Shown here: in pieces, positions 1 through 12,429 of the stretch
How positions within the stretch are numbered: the first letter of the stretch is position 1
Layout: every line of letters starts with the position of its first letter
From: Apricaphanius iberus
Lineage: Eukaryota; Chordata; Actinopteri; Cyprinodontiformes; Aphaniidae
Direction: 5' to 3'
Length of the DNA: 64,000 bases
Assembly: GCA_028564705.1 (NCBI GenBank)
Contig: JAPXFQ010001704.1
Location: 558,001-622,000 of the forward strand
Position numbers and translations under genes: made by a program
Notes under the pieces: generated by a model
The model's database searches: none
Seen by the model: the letters and a program-made list of their open reading frames with translations, nothing else
Told to the model about the DNA's origin: nothing

Positions 1-210
1 TAAAAAAAATTAAATAAGTTAAATGTGTCCCAAACATTGCTGTTTGGCTCTATCAGCTCAGCGGTAACTAATAAAAAGAGAACACTGTTTGGAAGAAAGT
101 GACAGAGGCAGTAAATGCGCTTGGGACAGTGGAAATGTTCCTGTCGGAAATAAAGAAAAAAATGGTTTGATATCAAACTGAATACAAAAAAAATTGCCTC
201 AGCACACTGC

Positions 211-825
211 GGGGCCAGATCATCTACTGGGGACGCACAAATCATACTTGACACAGCTTTGACTGGCATCAGTATGATGGAGATAGCAACATCCTACTGC
301 ATCGATAGGCAGGACCATCCAGTTTCCACAGTACAGTTTGCAAACCTTTCATTTATATATGTTCCAACATCCTTTCAAGCTGAAGTGGTTTATGTGACAA
401 GTTAAAAAAAAAACACATGGAGAGCATCCCCCCCAGATTGCAAGTGACAGGATCTCCATGCATGATCATCCTGAAATATTGATTATGTATTTCATGGCAA
501 ATTTCTAGCATTTCATGAAAGTTTATTGCAATTGTGCCCATAACTTTTTGAGGTATTTTGCTGAAAGACAGATGCCAACACAAGCTCCTTTGCGGAGGTG
601 AAAATCTGATGAGAGAAATATTCTGTCAAAGTAAAACTGTTTCAGTGTTGCAGTTCCTACATTTTCCCTTTAGATCCTGTGCATATGCATGGTCAGAGCT
701 GTACTTATATTTAAAATTTCTATGCACAGGTACAAGTTGATAAAAATCACGCAATGTGTAGAATTGTTAATACGCACAAAATATGCTCAGATCTGTGCAT
801 AAGTACGTTTGATAAATGAGGGCCC
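211..825. repeat. possible Harbinger-type MITE
   Basis: The right end, read on the minus strand, begins GGGCCCTCATTTATCAAAC. That resembles the start of the element at 39824, GAGCCTCATTTATCAATA. A diverged partner for the other end, GGGGCCAGATCATCTACTGG, lies at 211. About 615 bp separates them, close to the 609 bp of the element at 39824. No clean TSD is visible and no coding potential is seen. The right end abuts a Tc1 fragment, so the MITE may have inserted into that Tc1 copy. The pairing of ends is inferred. Confidence 0.3.
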
Positions 826-1187
826 AGGAAGTGATGGTGTGGCTTCTGATCTCAACCTCATCGGATGTGTCTTGGATTACATGAAGAGACAGAAGGATGT
901 GAGGAAGCCTACATCAACAGTAGATCTGTGGTTAGTTCTCCAAGATGTGGGAAACAACCTACCAGCAAAGTTCCTTCAAAAACTGTGTGCAAGTGTACCT
1001 AGAAGAATCAATGCTTGGAGGCAAAGGGTGGTCACAGCAAATATTGATTTGACTTGGATTTCTCTTTTGTTCATTCATTATGTTTTGTTGATTAATTATA
1101 ATTATTCAAACTTCCATTTTGTGAAAGCATTCTTTCTTTACAGCATTTTCCCCCCACTCCTGCCTAAAACCTTTGCACAGAGCTGTA
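826..1187 (+). pseudogene. Tc1-like transposase, C-terminal fragment and 3' TIR
   Basis: The plus-strand reading frame here (open 809-1234) encodes the last part of a Tc1-type DDE transposase, the enzyme that cuts and pastes the element at TA sites. Recognisable segments are SDLNLIG..LDYMKR, RKPTSTVDLWLVLQD and NNLPAKFLQKLCASVPRRI. The sequence then runs through the non-coding tail to an end like CCTAAAACCTTTGCACAG followed by AGCTGTA, which is the 3' TIR type of one fish Tc1 lineage. The third catalytic acidic residue normally follows SPDLN.I; here that position reads G, so the enzyme would be dead. The N-terminal DNA-binding half and the first two catalytic residues are absent. The left part is cut off, possibly by the MITE at 211-825. 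Confidence 0.85.
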
Positions 1188-1358
1188 CAAACAATATACT
1201 ATTGGAATTGTGTGTAATACAAAGTGTACACTAAGAAAAAGGACCAAAAAAATCCGTCTGAGGTTGCAATTACTTCCTAAGTTCATTACCCAGAGGCTGA
1301 TGTCCTGCAACTTTTACACATCACTCTTTCAACACCCTGAATTTAAATTTCCCTTTAA

Positions 1359-2430
1359 AGGAGACATACTACGACTATTTTTCCAATAATTAAAATAGGT
1401 CTATGAGTTCTAGAAAACATGTTTCTGAAGTTATTTGTTGGAAATAGCTTGTAGGAAACAATAGTTACTAACCTCTATTACTCTCTGTTTCAGTCCCTTT
1501 CAGATTGTGCTGTTTCTGCTGCTCATTACATATTACATGAGCTGCTGTTAACTTGGCCATGCCCAAAGCTTTTAGAATCTTTGCTCATGCCCCACTCATT
1601 GACTGTTACCACTACGTTTGAAAGTTACGGACATGGGTGTTGTTCAACCATACAAAAACAAAACAAGAATTTAAAAAAGTTCAACCGTACATGTTTGAAC
1701 CAGAATCTGTTCCCGTACACGGGGAGTCTCCTGAAGAACAAGAGAATCTGAGAATTCAGCAAGATACTTCTGAATGGTTATTGAAAAAATTACTTTAAGT
1801 TAAAATAACATATTTAACTGCTTACCTGGCACTCTCATATCTTCCTCCAAATGGTCCGATCTCTTCCTTAGACTCCAGATCTCTAGCACCACAGAGACCC
1901 CGCTCTCTGAGCTCTTTTCGGTGGGACGTCTCCCATCTTTTGCCCGGTCTTTGAGCTCCGTGTCGCTGCATGTCCTCAGTCATCCCCGCTCTTACTGCCA
2001 GTATCTTACCATCAAAAATAAATTCCATCCCTGCCGCTCTTCTGTCCTCTTCAACTGGGACCCGATAAATTGTTTTGAGCCCTTTTGACCAGACAAGAAC
2101 AGAGCATTTTGCGTGGTGCTTCAACATGGTGGTTCCTAATCTAAACCAGTGCTTTCCAGTCGGTAATCGGTTTACTGCTGTACCTGGTGGGTGGAGACAG
2201 TGTTCTGAGCGGGTGTGGATATTCCAGTATTCCGGCTTGTAACGTAGAAAGCCTTACAGATTTTGAACATCTCACTCAGAGACTGAAAGCAGGATGAATT
2301 TAGAAACCCCTATCTCACTCAAATAAGCATGGATGTTTGTTTTTTTCCAACTTTGTATGCGTGTATATGCACCTGAGACACACAACAGCCCAAATCCCAG
2401 GAAAACTGATGTTTTCATAATATGTCTCCT
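1359..2430 (-). mobile_element. Kolobok-like DNA transposon with TTAA duplication
   Basis: The left end reads AGGAGACATACTACGAC and the reverse complement of the right end reads AGGAGACATATTATGAA, giving clear terminal inverted repeats. The element is flanked by TTAA at 1355-1358 and again at 2431-2434. A TTAA target duplication is characteristic of the Kolobok and piggyBac superfamilies; the termini look like the Kolobok type (GGAGACATATTATG) rather than piggyBac. At 1072 bp it is too short for a full transposase, so it is internally deleted. It carries a minus-strand exon with a THAP-like domain (1822-2127), which fits Kolobok. Confidence 0.75.
1822..2127 (-). pseudogene. THAP-like N-terminal exon inside the Kolobok-like element
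   Basis: The minus-strand frame starts with MLKHHAKCSV and contains KGLKTIYRVPVEEDRRAAGM followed by EFIFDG. The pattern C...YR.P...RR..(W/M)..FI is that of the start of a THAP zinc finger, the sequence-specific DNA-binding domain of several DNA transposases. The later THAP cysteine and histidine are not seen and the usual Trp after RRAA is altered, so it is decayed or mis-framed. A good minus-strand splice donor (GCCAG|GTAAG) lies at about 1824-1833, near the end of this frame, suggesting a first coding exon. Its position inside TTAA-flanked TIRs supports a transposon origin. The domain call is by eye and tentative. Confidence 0.4.
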
Positions 2431-2434
2431 TTAA

Positions 2435-3336
2435 CACAACATAAGTCATCGCTTTCTAAAGAGGCCTGTTAATTGACCTTCTTTTATTTTGTCACCACTG
2501 TGTAGCTTAACCAAAGACCAAATGTAACAATTACAATAAATGCAAATATTTACTCAGAGAAACTATCCTTTCTCAATAAATCACAAAGAGGACACTTGTT
2601 TTGCCTAAGTATTTATTTTATTTCATTTTTTGCCAGGTAATTTCAGGATTCAATATATAGAAGTGCTTATTAAACAATTGAAAGATGGTGATAATAGTAC
2701 TTTTCTTTCACTGAAGTGCTAATTAAAATAGTGTTTTCTTGCAATAAAGTGAGTACAATGGAGTCACGTAAAGATAATATATTTTTCGGCCATCATGAAA
2801 TTGGGAATATGTCTTTCCTATGCCTCTCTGTTTGCAGAGTCAAGGACATTTCAGTGACCCATCCCAGGGTCATCTTGACTGCCAAGTCCCTGAATCTAGC
2901 GTTATTTATCATTGTTAAGGTAACACTCAATATTGAGTTATGTTAATTAGAGCTCTGAAAAAAAAACAATGACTGTGGGAAGCAGAGCTTCCACAAATAG
3001 TTCCTACCGATGGATCAATTGATCCTTAGATTAGATATTCTTAGTAAAGCACAGTTGGAGACCTTATTGGATACCCAATAAGGTCATAGCTTCCTTATCA
3101 CTTGTAAAAAAAAAAAGGATTAAAAAAATCAAGGTACAGTAAAACTCCTTTAGTCTGTTTTAGATTTTCAGTTTTTTCTTTCAGTAGTGCATTTCATTCA
3201 CTGCTACAGTATGTGTTAAGTTCAAACTCCTGAGTAATAGTCATGACTTCACTTTTTACTGGTACAAAAACAAATAATTCCTGCCCTCTTTTGCAGTTTG
3301 TTGAACAACAAAATACAAATTGTGAAATCAAATAAC
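2435..3336. other. AT-rich spacer, nothing recognised
   Basis: No open frame of note, inverted repeat or known repeat could be recognised between the two DNA transposons. Confidence 0.5.
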
Positions 3337-3956
3337 TAGGGTTCTCAATTAAAAATTCTAATCTAATTAATCACTGGGTGTCTGTGAATTAATTACGGTT
3401 AATCATGATTAATCAACATTACTAAATATGACAGAAAAATTTAAAATTTTGGTGTAAACAAAGGGAAAAAATAGATTGTGTGGCTTTTTTTAAGGAAATA
3501 CTGTACAGTACAGTAGATTAACGTGTTTGTGCTTTACCTAGCTGCAGTTCACATTGTATTTATTTGGGGTTATTTTGCAGTTGGTTAGTGATCTCTTTGT
3601 TAGCCAAGAAGGCTTCCCTGATATGAAGTGATCGCTGCAGATTGGTAAATTTTTAATGCTTGCTACAGTCACTTATTCTGAAAGCTTGCAACCAAAGGCG
3701 TCTTTTGTTTGCCTGGAAAAGGGGTGCAAGTCAATGGAAATATATGAGGCAACCGTGGCTCAGGACATAGCAGCAGTATTGTAGGTCAACCATGTTGTTT
3801 ATGCGATAAGCACTGAATGCAGCTTGGGTTGAATTGTGGTATAAACCGGGCGGGACATTCTGTGCATATGTCAGAGCGTAAAAAAAATTAAATAATTACT
3901 GTGTTGATTATGCAAATTAATCGACCTGTGTTAACATGTTAATTTTGACAGCCCTA
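3337..3956. mobile_element. hAT-type non-autonomous transposon
   Basis: The left end is TAGGGTTCTCAATTAA and the reverse complement of the right end is TAGGGCTGTCAAAATTAA. The flanking 8-mers are CAAATAAC (3329-3336) and CAAATTAC (3957-3964), which match at 7 of 8 positions. An 8-bp target duplication with a TAGGG/CAGGG terminus is the hAT signature. The 620-bp body is AT-rich with no transposase frame, so it is a MITE-class element moved by a partner elsewhere. Confidence 0.75.
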
Positions 3957-6196
3957 CAAATTACCTTATTATAGACCGCTATATACTCAATATAATATTC
4001 AAAACAGGGTACAAACACACCTCTTTGGAGTGAGTTCTGGTGTCGATGTTGATATAGCTTAATTTGCCTCAAACTTAATCTGTTTAAAAAAAAAAAAACA
4101 TACTTGATGTTATGCAGTCAGAAGGCAGGTAAAAGTAAGAGTGCATTTCTAGACAAGGAAAGAGAACGTTAATAAAATAACAACGAATTGTGTAACCTTA
4201 AAGCAGATGAGCAAAAGAAAACCTTCAGAGGGAAGCCGGGGAATAATTGGTAAAAGTTTCCTGGGTTTGAGGACTAAATCTGATGGTACCAAGAACCAAA
4301 TTAAAGAAAGCATAATGCCTGGGATGAGTCTGCCTGGAACAGTGCACTGGTAGCTGTAGAGTCAGCATGTGGAATTCTGTCCGAAGAGGCAGGCTGTGGG
4401 TGGCCAGGCTATTTGGATGCTGAAAGAAAACTGTGTTTCCATGACGGAAATTATGGGGGCATTCTTTGTATTGGAGATATTCATAGAGATAAGCAGAGCA
4501 GGACTGTTTGCGTAGGCTGCTGAGGAATTATGGATCCAGGCTGTAAGTCTTTGGAGGATGGAAAAAGCAGATAGAAAAACACCTGGAAGTGCAAGCTGCA
4601 GCAAAAAGAGCTTGTTCAAAACACACAGCTCGGGAGGGATCCTGCATGAGACCCATCCCTTAAAATAAAATGACTAAATTTTGTAGAATTGGGCTGGGGG
4701 GAAAAATAATCATAAAATTAACATAGTTCAAAACATGCATAATAGGCCTTTGAAAATGACAGTGGTCAGAAAAACACTTTTCTACAAACAGAAATGGAGG
4801 TACTTTATATTTGACTGAGTTTTTGAGCTCATGTTGATGGGCAGAACAGCCCGGCAGAAGCAAAAAATTTTCAGACAGAGAGAGTAGTTAAAACTGAGGG
4901 TCAGATACTGAGACAGAATCCTACTGACGCAGCCAAACAGAGAATGAATGTAAGGCAATGAGCTGTCTGGCAGGGAGGCAGGTTAATATTGTACATATAG
5001 ATCTGACACTAAGCTCCAGCAAAGGTATTAGACTATAATGATATGACTGAAAAAAAACATTGGGCCTTTAAAAGCTCTAAATCAATATATAAAAACAGTT
5101 TTTAATGAATAAAAAAAGTACTTTTCAGATGTGATGTCTTTTCAAAATCAATCCACATGGCTATGAAATTATAATAGCAGTAGTGCCAGCCTTTTGGTCA
5201 TTCTTAAGTGGTCAGCTCATGGTGTCAGTTAAGTGCATCAAATTTTTTTCACATATTTACTTGCATTTTTTGCACGTTTTTTTCTAATTTTAGTTTCTTG
5301 TTTCTTGTTTTTCCGTTAAGACTGGTCTTATATTTTATCTGTTTTCCTTTATTGGTAATTCATTTGGAACTATTATCAAAGCAAGAGGTATCCTGTATTG
5401 TTATGTTTAACCAGGTTATGTAAAAAAGGTTATAAATTAAATGGAAAATGAATGGGTAGAGTATAAGTTGATACTTGATACATTAGATACTTGTTTGTTA
5501 ATCTAGTCATATTTCACAAGGTTTTATTTCTTTACTTAATTTTGAGCACTTTTTCCATACTGGAAATCCAGACACGCCACAATTAGATAAGTCAAAATGT
5601 CCCAAAATGTATATACAGGTGAAAATGCTATATAAAGTACAGTTTGCCCCTCTGAGCTGTTTTGATCTCATATTCCACTTCTAAATAAAAATGTGCATGC
5701 TAGTAGTTCCCATTCACTTACATTGGTGTATGCCTACCTAAAGCCAACAGACTGTTGCCAGATCAGGGTAATTACTGGGCTAGTTACAAAATGCTTTTTT
5801 TTATCACTTATCTAACTCTGAGGAATGTGGCAAAAGACAAATTTTTACTTAGGGGTGGAATATCCTTTTAAAGCTGCTCCTGAGTTTCTGTGGAGATTAA
5901 CCAGGCAGGTATGAGGATTTATCTGGTGAGAAACGGCTTCAAGAATAATTATTCCATAATGTACTGTATAAAAGTTGTTTAAAAGCTACCAGCTATCATA
6001 TGCTATTTTTAATGTTTTTTGTTTGATCAACACATCCCAGCAGCAGCAGCGTTTCAACAGCAATATTGCACCCCTTCAGATAAAGAAAACAGGGTACTTT
6101 GGCTGTCTATGGTCCCCTACTGATGACATTGATATATTATGTTGTGATACTCTTTTATCCTATTGATGTATATTGGTTGTTGCTATTTGGGATGAT
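3957..6196. other. AT-rich spacer with a weak MITE-like stretch
   Basis: No gene is recognisable. The stretch about 5560-5885 ends in GGGGTGGAATATCCTTTTAA, which resembles the TTAAA-GGATATTCCACCC terminus of a fish MITE family, but I could not find a matching left end. The rest shows nothing identifiable. Confidence 0.35.
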
Positions 6197-6700
6197 ACAC
6201 TCAGTACGTTTATAAGCACATCTAAATCGAGATTTTTGGAATCTCGCCATACATGGCGATTTGTGCCCCTACACGTTAGCCTTGTAGCGTTTAGCTTCAA
6301 GCTGCTCAGGCAGTAAACAGAAGCCAGCGGGAGTGAAGCAGATGGAGTCAAAGCAGGATATTATTAATCACAATTGTCTCTTCGTCAGTACAAACATGCA
6401 CTAATCTACCACTTAGTTTGTCTTAGCTGCCATGTTTTTCTTATAATATTACTGTTGTTGTTAATGAGTTGCTGCGTCTCCTATCTTCCCCAGGGGGGGC
6501 GCGAGTACGGGGGCGTGATGTTAGTTGTAGAGTCTAATTCTCAATTGCATTATCTGGGTAGCTTAGTCGGTCTTCTGAAACTCCAGTTTGGTTCGATGTA
6601 AGCTGGACTAAGGGATATACATACTTTTGAAAGTTCAGATTTCAGTCGAACTCAGGTAATAATTAGACTTTCTCTTGCTGCATGTAAATGTACTGAGTGT
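6197..6700. mobile_element. TIR element ACACTCAGTAC(G/A)TTTA
   Basis: The left end is ACACTCAGTACGTTTATAAG and the reverse complement of the right end is ACACTCAGTACATTTACATG. The repeat is clear over the first 11 bases and good to about 20. Total length is 504 bp with no transposase frame, so it is non-autonomous. The flanks do not give an obvious TSD, so the superfamily is not assigned. A similar arm (GGTATGTTTACATGCACATC) occurs near 22295. Confidence 0.55.
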
Positions 6701-9700
6701 GTTGCTGTAAGTGGTTTTAAAATCTTGCTGTATGTGGCCCTTTTTTTAACTCTGAGCACCTGCCCCTGTCAAGGTCTCTGCACGGCCCTGGTCTTCTTGG
6801 ACAAAGATTCAGCAAGGGTATATGTCTTGTCCACTGTTCCACACCAAAGCCGAAAGCCACCTAGCCTTTCCAACACCACAAAAAAAAAATATTTGCCCAG
6901 GGAGGCTGAGGACTGTGATTCCTCGATAGCTGGAAAATATTATCTGGTCTCCTCTCTTAAATATTGTGATCAACCTCTGTCTCTGTCACTTCATGGACAA
7001 TGTTCCAGTCGCCTATGCAACATTGAAGAGCCATGTCGAGCCACCTTATCTTTTGGTCTAGAATAGTCTTTAGTTCAGGTTTGACTTATGTGACCACTGT
7101 ATTCTACGGTGGTTCAAATGCCAAAAATAGCACTCAATTTGTCCTTAGTTGTGTTCTCCGACAGTTAAAAGACTTCGGAGGTCACAAACAGTTTTAAATG
7201 ATATGTATGTATTGCATTTTTAAGCTTCTTGTTGATACAGATCACTATATTGTATTCTGAATGTCAAAGAAACAACCAGAGTAGGGTTCAGATTGCTATG
7301 CCTGCCAACCCTAAAGAGTTGAAGCTAATCACTGAAGGGGTTAAAATGACCAGTAGAAGGATATAGAAAATTGGTCAGCAATTATAAAAAGGCTAAGAAA
7401 CATGTAATATCATTGAAGATGAAAATAACCTTATTATTTAAGAAGTATACATTAGTTTTAATGTGCAAATTTATTAAGTTAAATTGTAAATAAAATATTT
7501 GTAAAGTTGTTACTGCTCATTTTTATCAAACACAAACATGTTGGTTGAATGAAAATACTTTTGAATCTATATCTGTCAGTATAATGCTGGGATTTATTTG
7601 AAAGTTGTATAAACTGAGTTGCTGGTAAGAAAACAAAAAACAAAAGAAACATAAAAACTTTTTTTTTCCAATGTAAAAATGTGTGGAAAATGGGTATCCA
7701 AAAGAAAACAAACTAATGGTAATGTTACCAAAAGCTGAAAAACTCAATTTTTTCTGTAAAGATATGGATTAGGGGATTACAAAACAATCAGCAAATATCA
7801 ATAACTAGTAATGATACTGCACCTTGACTGTTAAATCAGAACATGCTTGAACTATGCCTAACTTCAAGTGGTTATTTGAATATTTGTGCTTAATAATATT
7901 CTGAAAATAAGTAGAAAATATCTTTCTCTCGAAGCTAACGGTTTCTCATTTCTTAGAAAATAAATCAGCAGTACAGTTCACAGTTTTTTTGCTTATTTGA
8001 GGAATCAAACTGTTTCAGGGTCCATTTTAGTCTTGTTTCTATGGTTTAAAAATGTATGAAATGTTTCTAAAATAAACTGCAGATTCGTAAAAACCTATAC
8101 ATTGTGCTTTAAGGAAGAAATAAGCTGTTTTAGTTTAGTAAGTTTAAGGAGTTTTTAAAACCAGCTTCACATTATTGTTAGTATATCAAATTGCAAGGTG
8201 ACACCTTATTCATGTTTCTTTGTCACTGTTTCTAGTTGTTCTTCTGTAACAAAAGCTTGGCTGTGTGAATGACACAGTGGCTTCTTGAATGATCATTTAA
8301 ATCATGTTGACTACAAATGGAAAAACTTAGTTTGGACAAAAATTCTTGTGACATTTTAGTATGAGTTGATCTTATTAGATTACCCTAACAGAAACTGTAT
8401 GAAGAGATTAAACTTTGATGAGAAAATAAGGTAAAGAGAAGATTTTGAAACCATGAACCATTAAGAACCATGTAATGGTCTACACTGAAACCAGAACCAC
8501 AAACAGGCCTGCTTTTCATTCTTGATTTATGTAAACTGATAACCATTCCTCGCAATCAAATGGTTTCTCATGATTTTTCCCAGTGGACATATTTTTTGGG
8601 AACTGCTTTAAAATTAAGCTTTTACAAATTCTCATCTTGTAGCATTTTTGTGACACGAGTGCTTTTGCCATACATTTGCTTGTACTGCAGCCACATGAAA
8701 AATCTCTGCATATTGGTTTTGGTTTGAATTGCAGCCGCAGCCCTTGCTCTAGCCTGATCACGTCAAAGGGGTAATGTGGGGTATAACAATTCTGGCTGAA
8801 ATGAGAGATGTTGTCATTTCCACTGCTGACAACATAACAACTTTGCTGGAATAAGAACCCAAGAAGAGTCTTTAATCATACCAAGAAGCAAAAACATGTA
8901 AAGTTACATTGATTCCATTGCACTAGGAGTCCCAACCATCCTAAATCTGTAAAACTCGTATTGCATCATTTTGTGAGAGTCCTCAGCATACACCTGTATG
9001 TCTCAAAACACCTGTTATTTCTCCCATTTCTCTCTATTCAGATACACACTCATCCCTCACACTTCTCATTTTACTATGTATTGTTTTCATGCCTAGGCTC
9101 GTGTTTGGCCCCATGAGTTTTGCTGTACTTTAATATTTATCAAAACGATTTCAACTGCATCTATTAAAGCTTAGAATAAAAAGCCTCAGGTACATTCTGG
9201 CAAATACTTTCAGATGTAATCTAAACAACTTTTAATCTACTGGGAAGCTGTCCATATGGGACCTGACTGAGTGAAAGGACTAAGTGAAAGTAAGTAAAAC
9301 TTTCTTTTCAAAAACTAATTGGAACAAATATTGTAATTAGAGCCTTTTCAAACATTTTCTATAGGAAACCATGAAACAGATCATTTGCATAAGATGGTTT
9401 ATGTGAATAATAACTGTGGTAGGCTGCAGTGTCTGCTGAATGTTAAATAGTAACAGATGCCTGAAGTGTCATTAGTGACAGCATCATTACTTAACATTTC
9501 CATGGTTGAGTAATAATCACCCAAGCAATGCCATGTCTACTATTTAAATATTATGTCTACATCCATTAGCAGTCCCACACATGTGCACATACATACATGG
9601 TAGTTAATGCAGTGAACAGCTGATCGATCTTTTTTTTAGTTTGTTTTTTCCAGTAAATGGGGCTCTGTGTTTTTCAGACAGGCGTGCTCACTCACTGCTG

Positions 9701-9965
9701 CCCCCATGTCTCCCCAGGCTCTGCTTCCATCCACCACCACAGAAGCGCATCAATCATCTCTCATGGCCAGACACCTCAATGGACTCGGAATATTGATATT
9801 GCTTTTAAGATGTGAGGCAGGAACATGATCTCTGACACCTATCATACTCACTTTTTTAGCTCCTCTACATATAGCCACTGAAGTATTGGTGTGTCTACTT
9901 GAAGTACATTTATTTAAAGCCAACTCTTATCTGCGTTCTGAAAGGTTAGAAGGGAAATTTACGTT
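6701..9965. other. spacer, nothing recognised
   Basis: AT-rich sequence with only short open frames on both strands. No splice-site-bounded exon, TIR pair or familiar repeat could be supported. Confidence 0.4.
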
Positions 9966-10385
9966 ACAGACCAACACGAAGTAGCAAATAATTGTTAAGA
10001 GAAACTAAAAGGTTAAATGGTTTTCATTTTTGTTACAATTACAAACCTGAAAAGAAGAGTATTGTCCATTTCCACTAGAGCTTCTTCACTCTAAAATGAA
10101 ATCCAATTTAAGCGACTGACTTTAAAGGTCACTTAACTGGCTAATAGAGCCCACCTATGTGTAGTTGAATCTCTGTAGAAATCATGATGTTATGTGAAGG
10201 CCTCAAAAATTTGTTAGAGAGACTTAATGTCCATCAGAAAGGTAAAGGTGGTGCAAAGTTCAAAATAAATTATTTTATAAAACAACATCTGAAATATTTA
10301 TCACAGAGAGCTGGTCATTTCATTGTCATAACAGAGCAAAGTGGGAAACTACCAAGAGACAACTTTCATCCTAAACTTGTTGGAT
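9966..10385 (+). mobile_element. Tc1-like element, 5' end fragment
   Basis: The stretch begins with ACAGACCAACACGAAGTAGC, the inner TIR sequence of the fish Tc1 lineage whose ends read AGACCAACACAAAGTGGCAC. It continues through the lineage's 5' untranslated region (AGAGCCCACCTATGTGTAG, then TGTGAAGGCCTCAAAAATTTG). It therefore represents the left TIR and leader of a plus-oriented copy. The transposase start and everything downstream are lost or unrecognisable beyond about 10385. The identification is from recalled family sequence and the match is diverged. Confidence 0.7.
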
Positions 10386-10439
10386 AGGCAAGTGGGCAGA
10401 CAATAACTTCCTAGAGGCCCAAGGTAAATCTGGATGAGC

Positions 10440-11390
10440 TGCAGCAATCTACACCCTAAGCCTAGTTTATTCTTCTCCTTCAGCAAGTGTGCACCCAGAC
10501 AAAGATGTATCAATGGAGATATTTTGCCTTTTATACTTCTCCTTGAGTGTGTTTAGGGTTGCAAAACAATTCCCCACCAGGACAGCAGCGGGTACTAACT
10601 TTTTTCTGGCAGATCTGCCCCATTGCCAAGTCAACCAGAGTTTATTTTCTTCAGCTTGTAAATGCATCCCCCCCTCAAAGGAGTCATTCTAACTATGGGG
10701 AGCCTAAGTTTCCTCCCCTTCTGGTTGGCCCATGGGTCCCCTGGATGAAAAAAGTATGAATGGAGGTCAATGGAGCAATACAAGTTATTTTCTGGTCCGC
10801 TTTGTTTTACATCCCGAATCACACATACATATGTTTTACCTCAGTTTAAATGATAATTAATTAGGTACATTTCGACTGTGTTTTTCAAGTGATTTGGAAT
10901 TTATTTGACCGTAAAATTTTACTATTGAAATTCCTACAAATCAGAAGTCACATATATGACATCACGCAGCTAAAGCAAGCTAGCATTAGCTAGCATTAGC
11001 TATAGCACGTAAAACACTCACCAAGAGCTTGTAGAGCTTCCCCCGCATGCTGGCTCTGACCTCCACCGACTGCTTTACATCCAGCATAGCTGCTACTTTC
11101 CACATGATCAGATTTATAGAGGTTTTCTCCGTGTTTAATGCTCCTTTCTTCGTCCTGAAGGCTACGACACTCGTACTCCTTATTCTTCTGCAGTTGTAGT
11201 CCGCTGAACGTTTTTGCACAAAACCTTAATTTACTTTTGCTGCTGGTCGAAAATCAGCATTTTCTCAGCATCAAAATTAGTCTTAAAATTCACGGACATC
11301 ATATGTTTGATCCACGGCGCATTTCAAACGGGATAAAACAATAACTTGTTTCACTCTATTTTTTTGGGCAGTAGGAGACTCATGGAGAAG
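10440..11390 (-). repeat. unclassified repeat-like mosaic
   Basis: On the minus strand a frame at 10986-11219 ends at a strong splice donor (CTCTTG|GTGAGTG, about 11020). It is preceded by stop-rich but transposon-like sequence. Further minus-strand motifs such as TTGACCTCCATTCATAC and GGGACCCATGGGCCAACC resemble the leader of a multicopy fish DNA element. No TIR pair was found. The right side meets L2 copy A at about 11398. Most likely this is the 5' part of an old DNA transposon, but that is inference. Confidence 0.3.
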
Positions 11391-12056
11391 GGCGTGACTT
11401 AGGCTCTCTATAAGCTTTATCAAAAAGGAAAGTTTTAAGGCTGATCTTAAAAATAGATAAAGTGTCTGCCTCATGGACTTGGAGCTGGTTCCACAGTAGA
11501 GGAACCTGATAACTTAAAGATTCGCCTCCCATTCTACTTTTAGAAATCCTAGGAACTACCAGTAAACCTGCAAACTGAGAGCAAATTGCTCTGTTAGGAA
11601 CATATGGAACAATCGGATATCTGATGTATGATGGAGCTTGATCATAAAGAGCATTGTACGTAAGGAGGAGAATCTTAAACTCTCTTCTGGACTTAACAGG
11701 GAGCCAATGGAGAGAAGCTAAAACAGAGGGAATATTTAATATTCATCAGAACTCTTGCTGCAGCATTTTAGATTAACTGAATGATTGTTATTGCATTTTG
11801 TGGACTTCCTGTTATTAAAAATTATAGTAGTCAAGCCTTGATTTAAAAACAGTATGGACTAGTTTCTCAGCATCACTCCTAAACAGGATGTTTTGTAATT
11901 TTAGCAATATTCCGGATGTGAAAAAAGATTTTCTTGGAAACCTGTTAAATATGGGATTTAAATGTCATGTTTTGGCCAAGGTTTTTTTATACTATTATGA
12001 GAGGCCAATTTAACGCCATCCAGATGAAGTGATTGACTTAGCAGTGTGTATGTATT

Positions 12057-12074
12057 TGGCGTCATGTTAACAGG
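12057..12074 (+). other. primer-binding-site-like motif (plus strand)
   Basis: TGGCGTCATGTTAACAGG begins with the TGG expected where a tRNA CCA end pairs. It resembles the minus-strand motif at 13047-13062 apart from a short indel. No LTR lies upstream: L2 sequence begins within about 12 bases. Confidence 0.4.
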
Positions 12075-12429
12075 CCTCGAGCATGTCCATCAGACACTGA
12101 CTGAGGAGACGTCTGGGTGTTTTTCTGTACCCATCTCCGGGCCTCGCTTAAGCATTCAAGAGAAGGGAGACTCAGTCCAGTGTTCTGATCGACTGCAATG
12201 AGGAGCGTACCTAAAATTGTCTGAGGGACACAGCCTGGTGAGCTAAATTAATTTCATTCTTTAGTTAAAATATTGGACTATATTGAAATCCTGCCTATAA
12301 CCTATAGGACAAAAACTAAATTCTAAATTGTAATTATAGTAAAAGAGGAAATTATATTTTCCTATTCGTGGTCAGCTGTTTTCATTATAATTGGGAGAGC
12401 CTTTTTTTCTGTTTCTGTGCCGGCTGACA

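Noticed and set aside
9671..9790. TTTTTCAG and CCCCAG acceptor-like sites before a CT/CA-rich stretch
   Set aside because: No sustained open frame or donor follows; pyrimidine-rich AG dinucleotides are common by chance.
10980..11005. AGCTAGCATT direct repeats as a regulatory array
   Set aside because: Only two to three short copies; best explained as local slippage.
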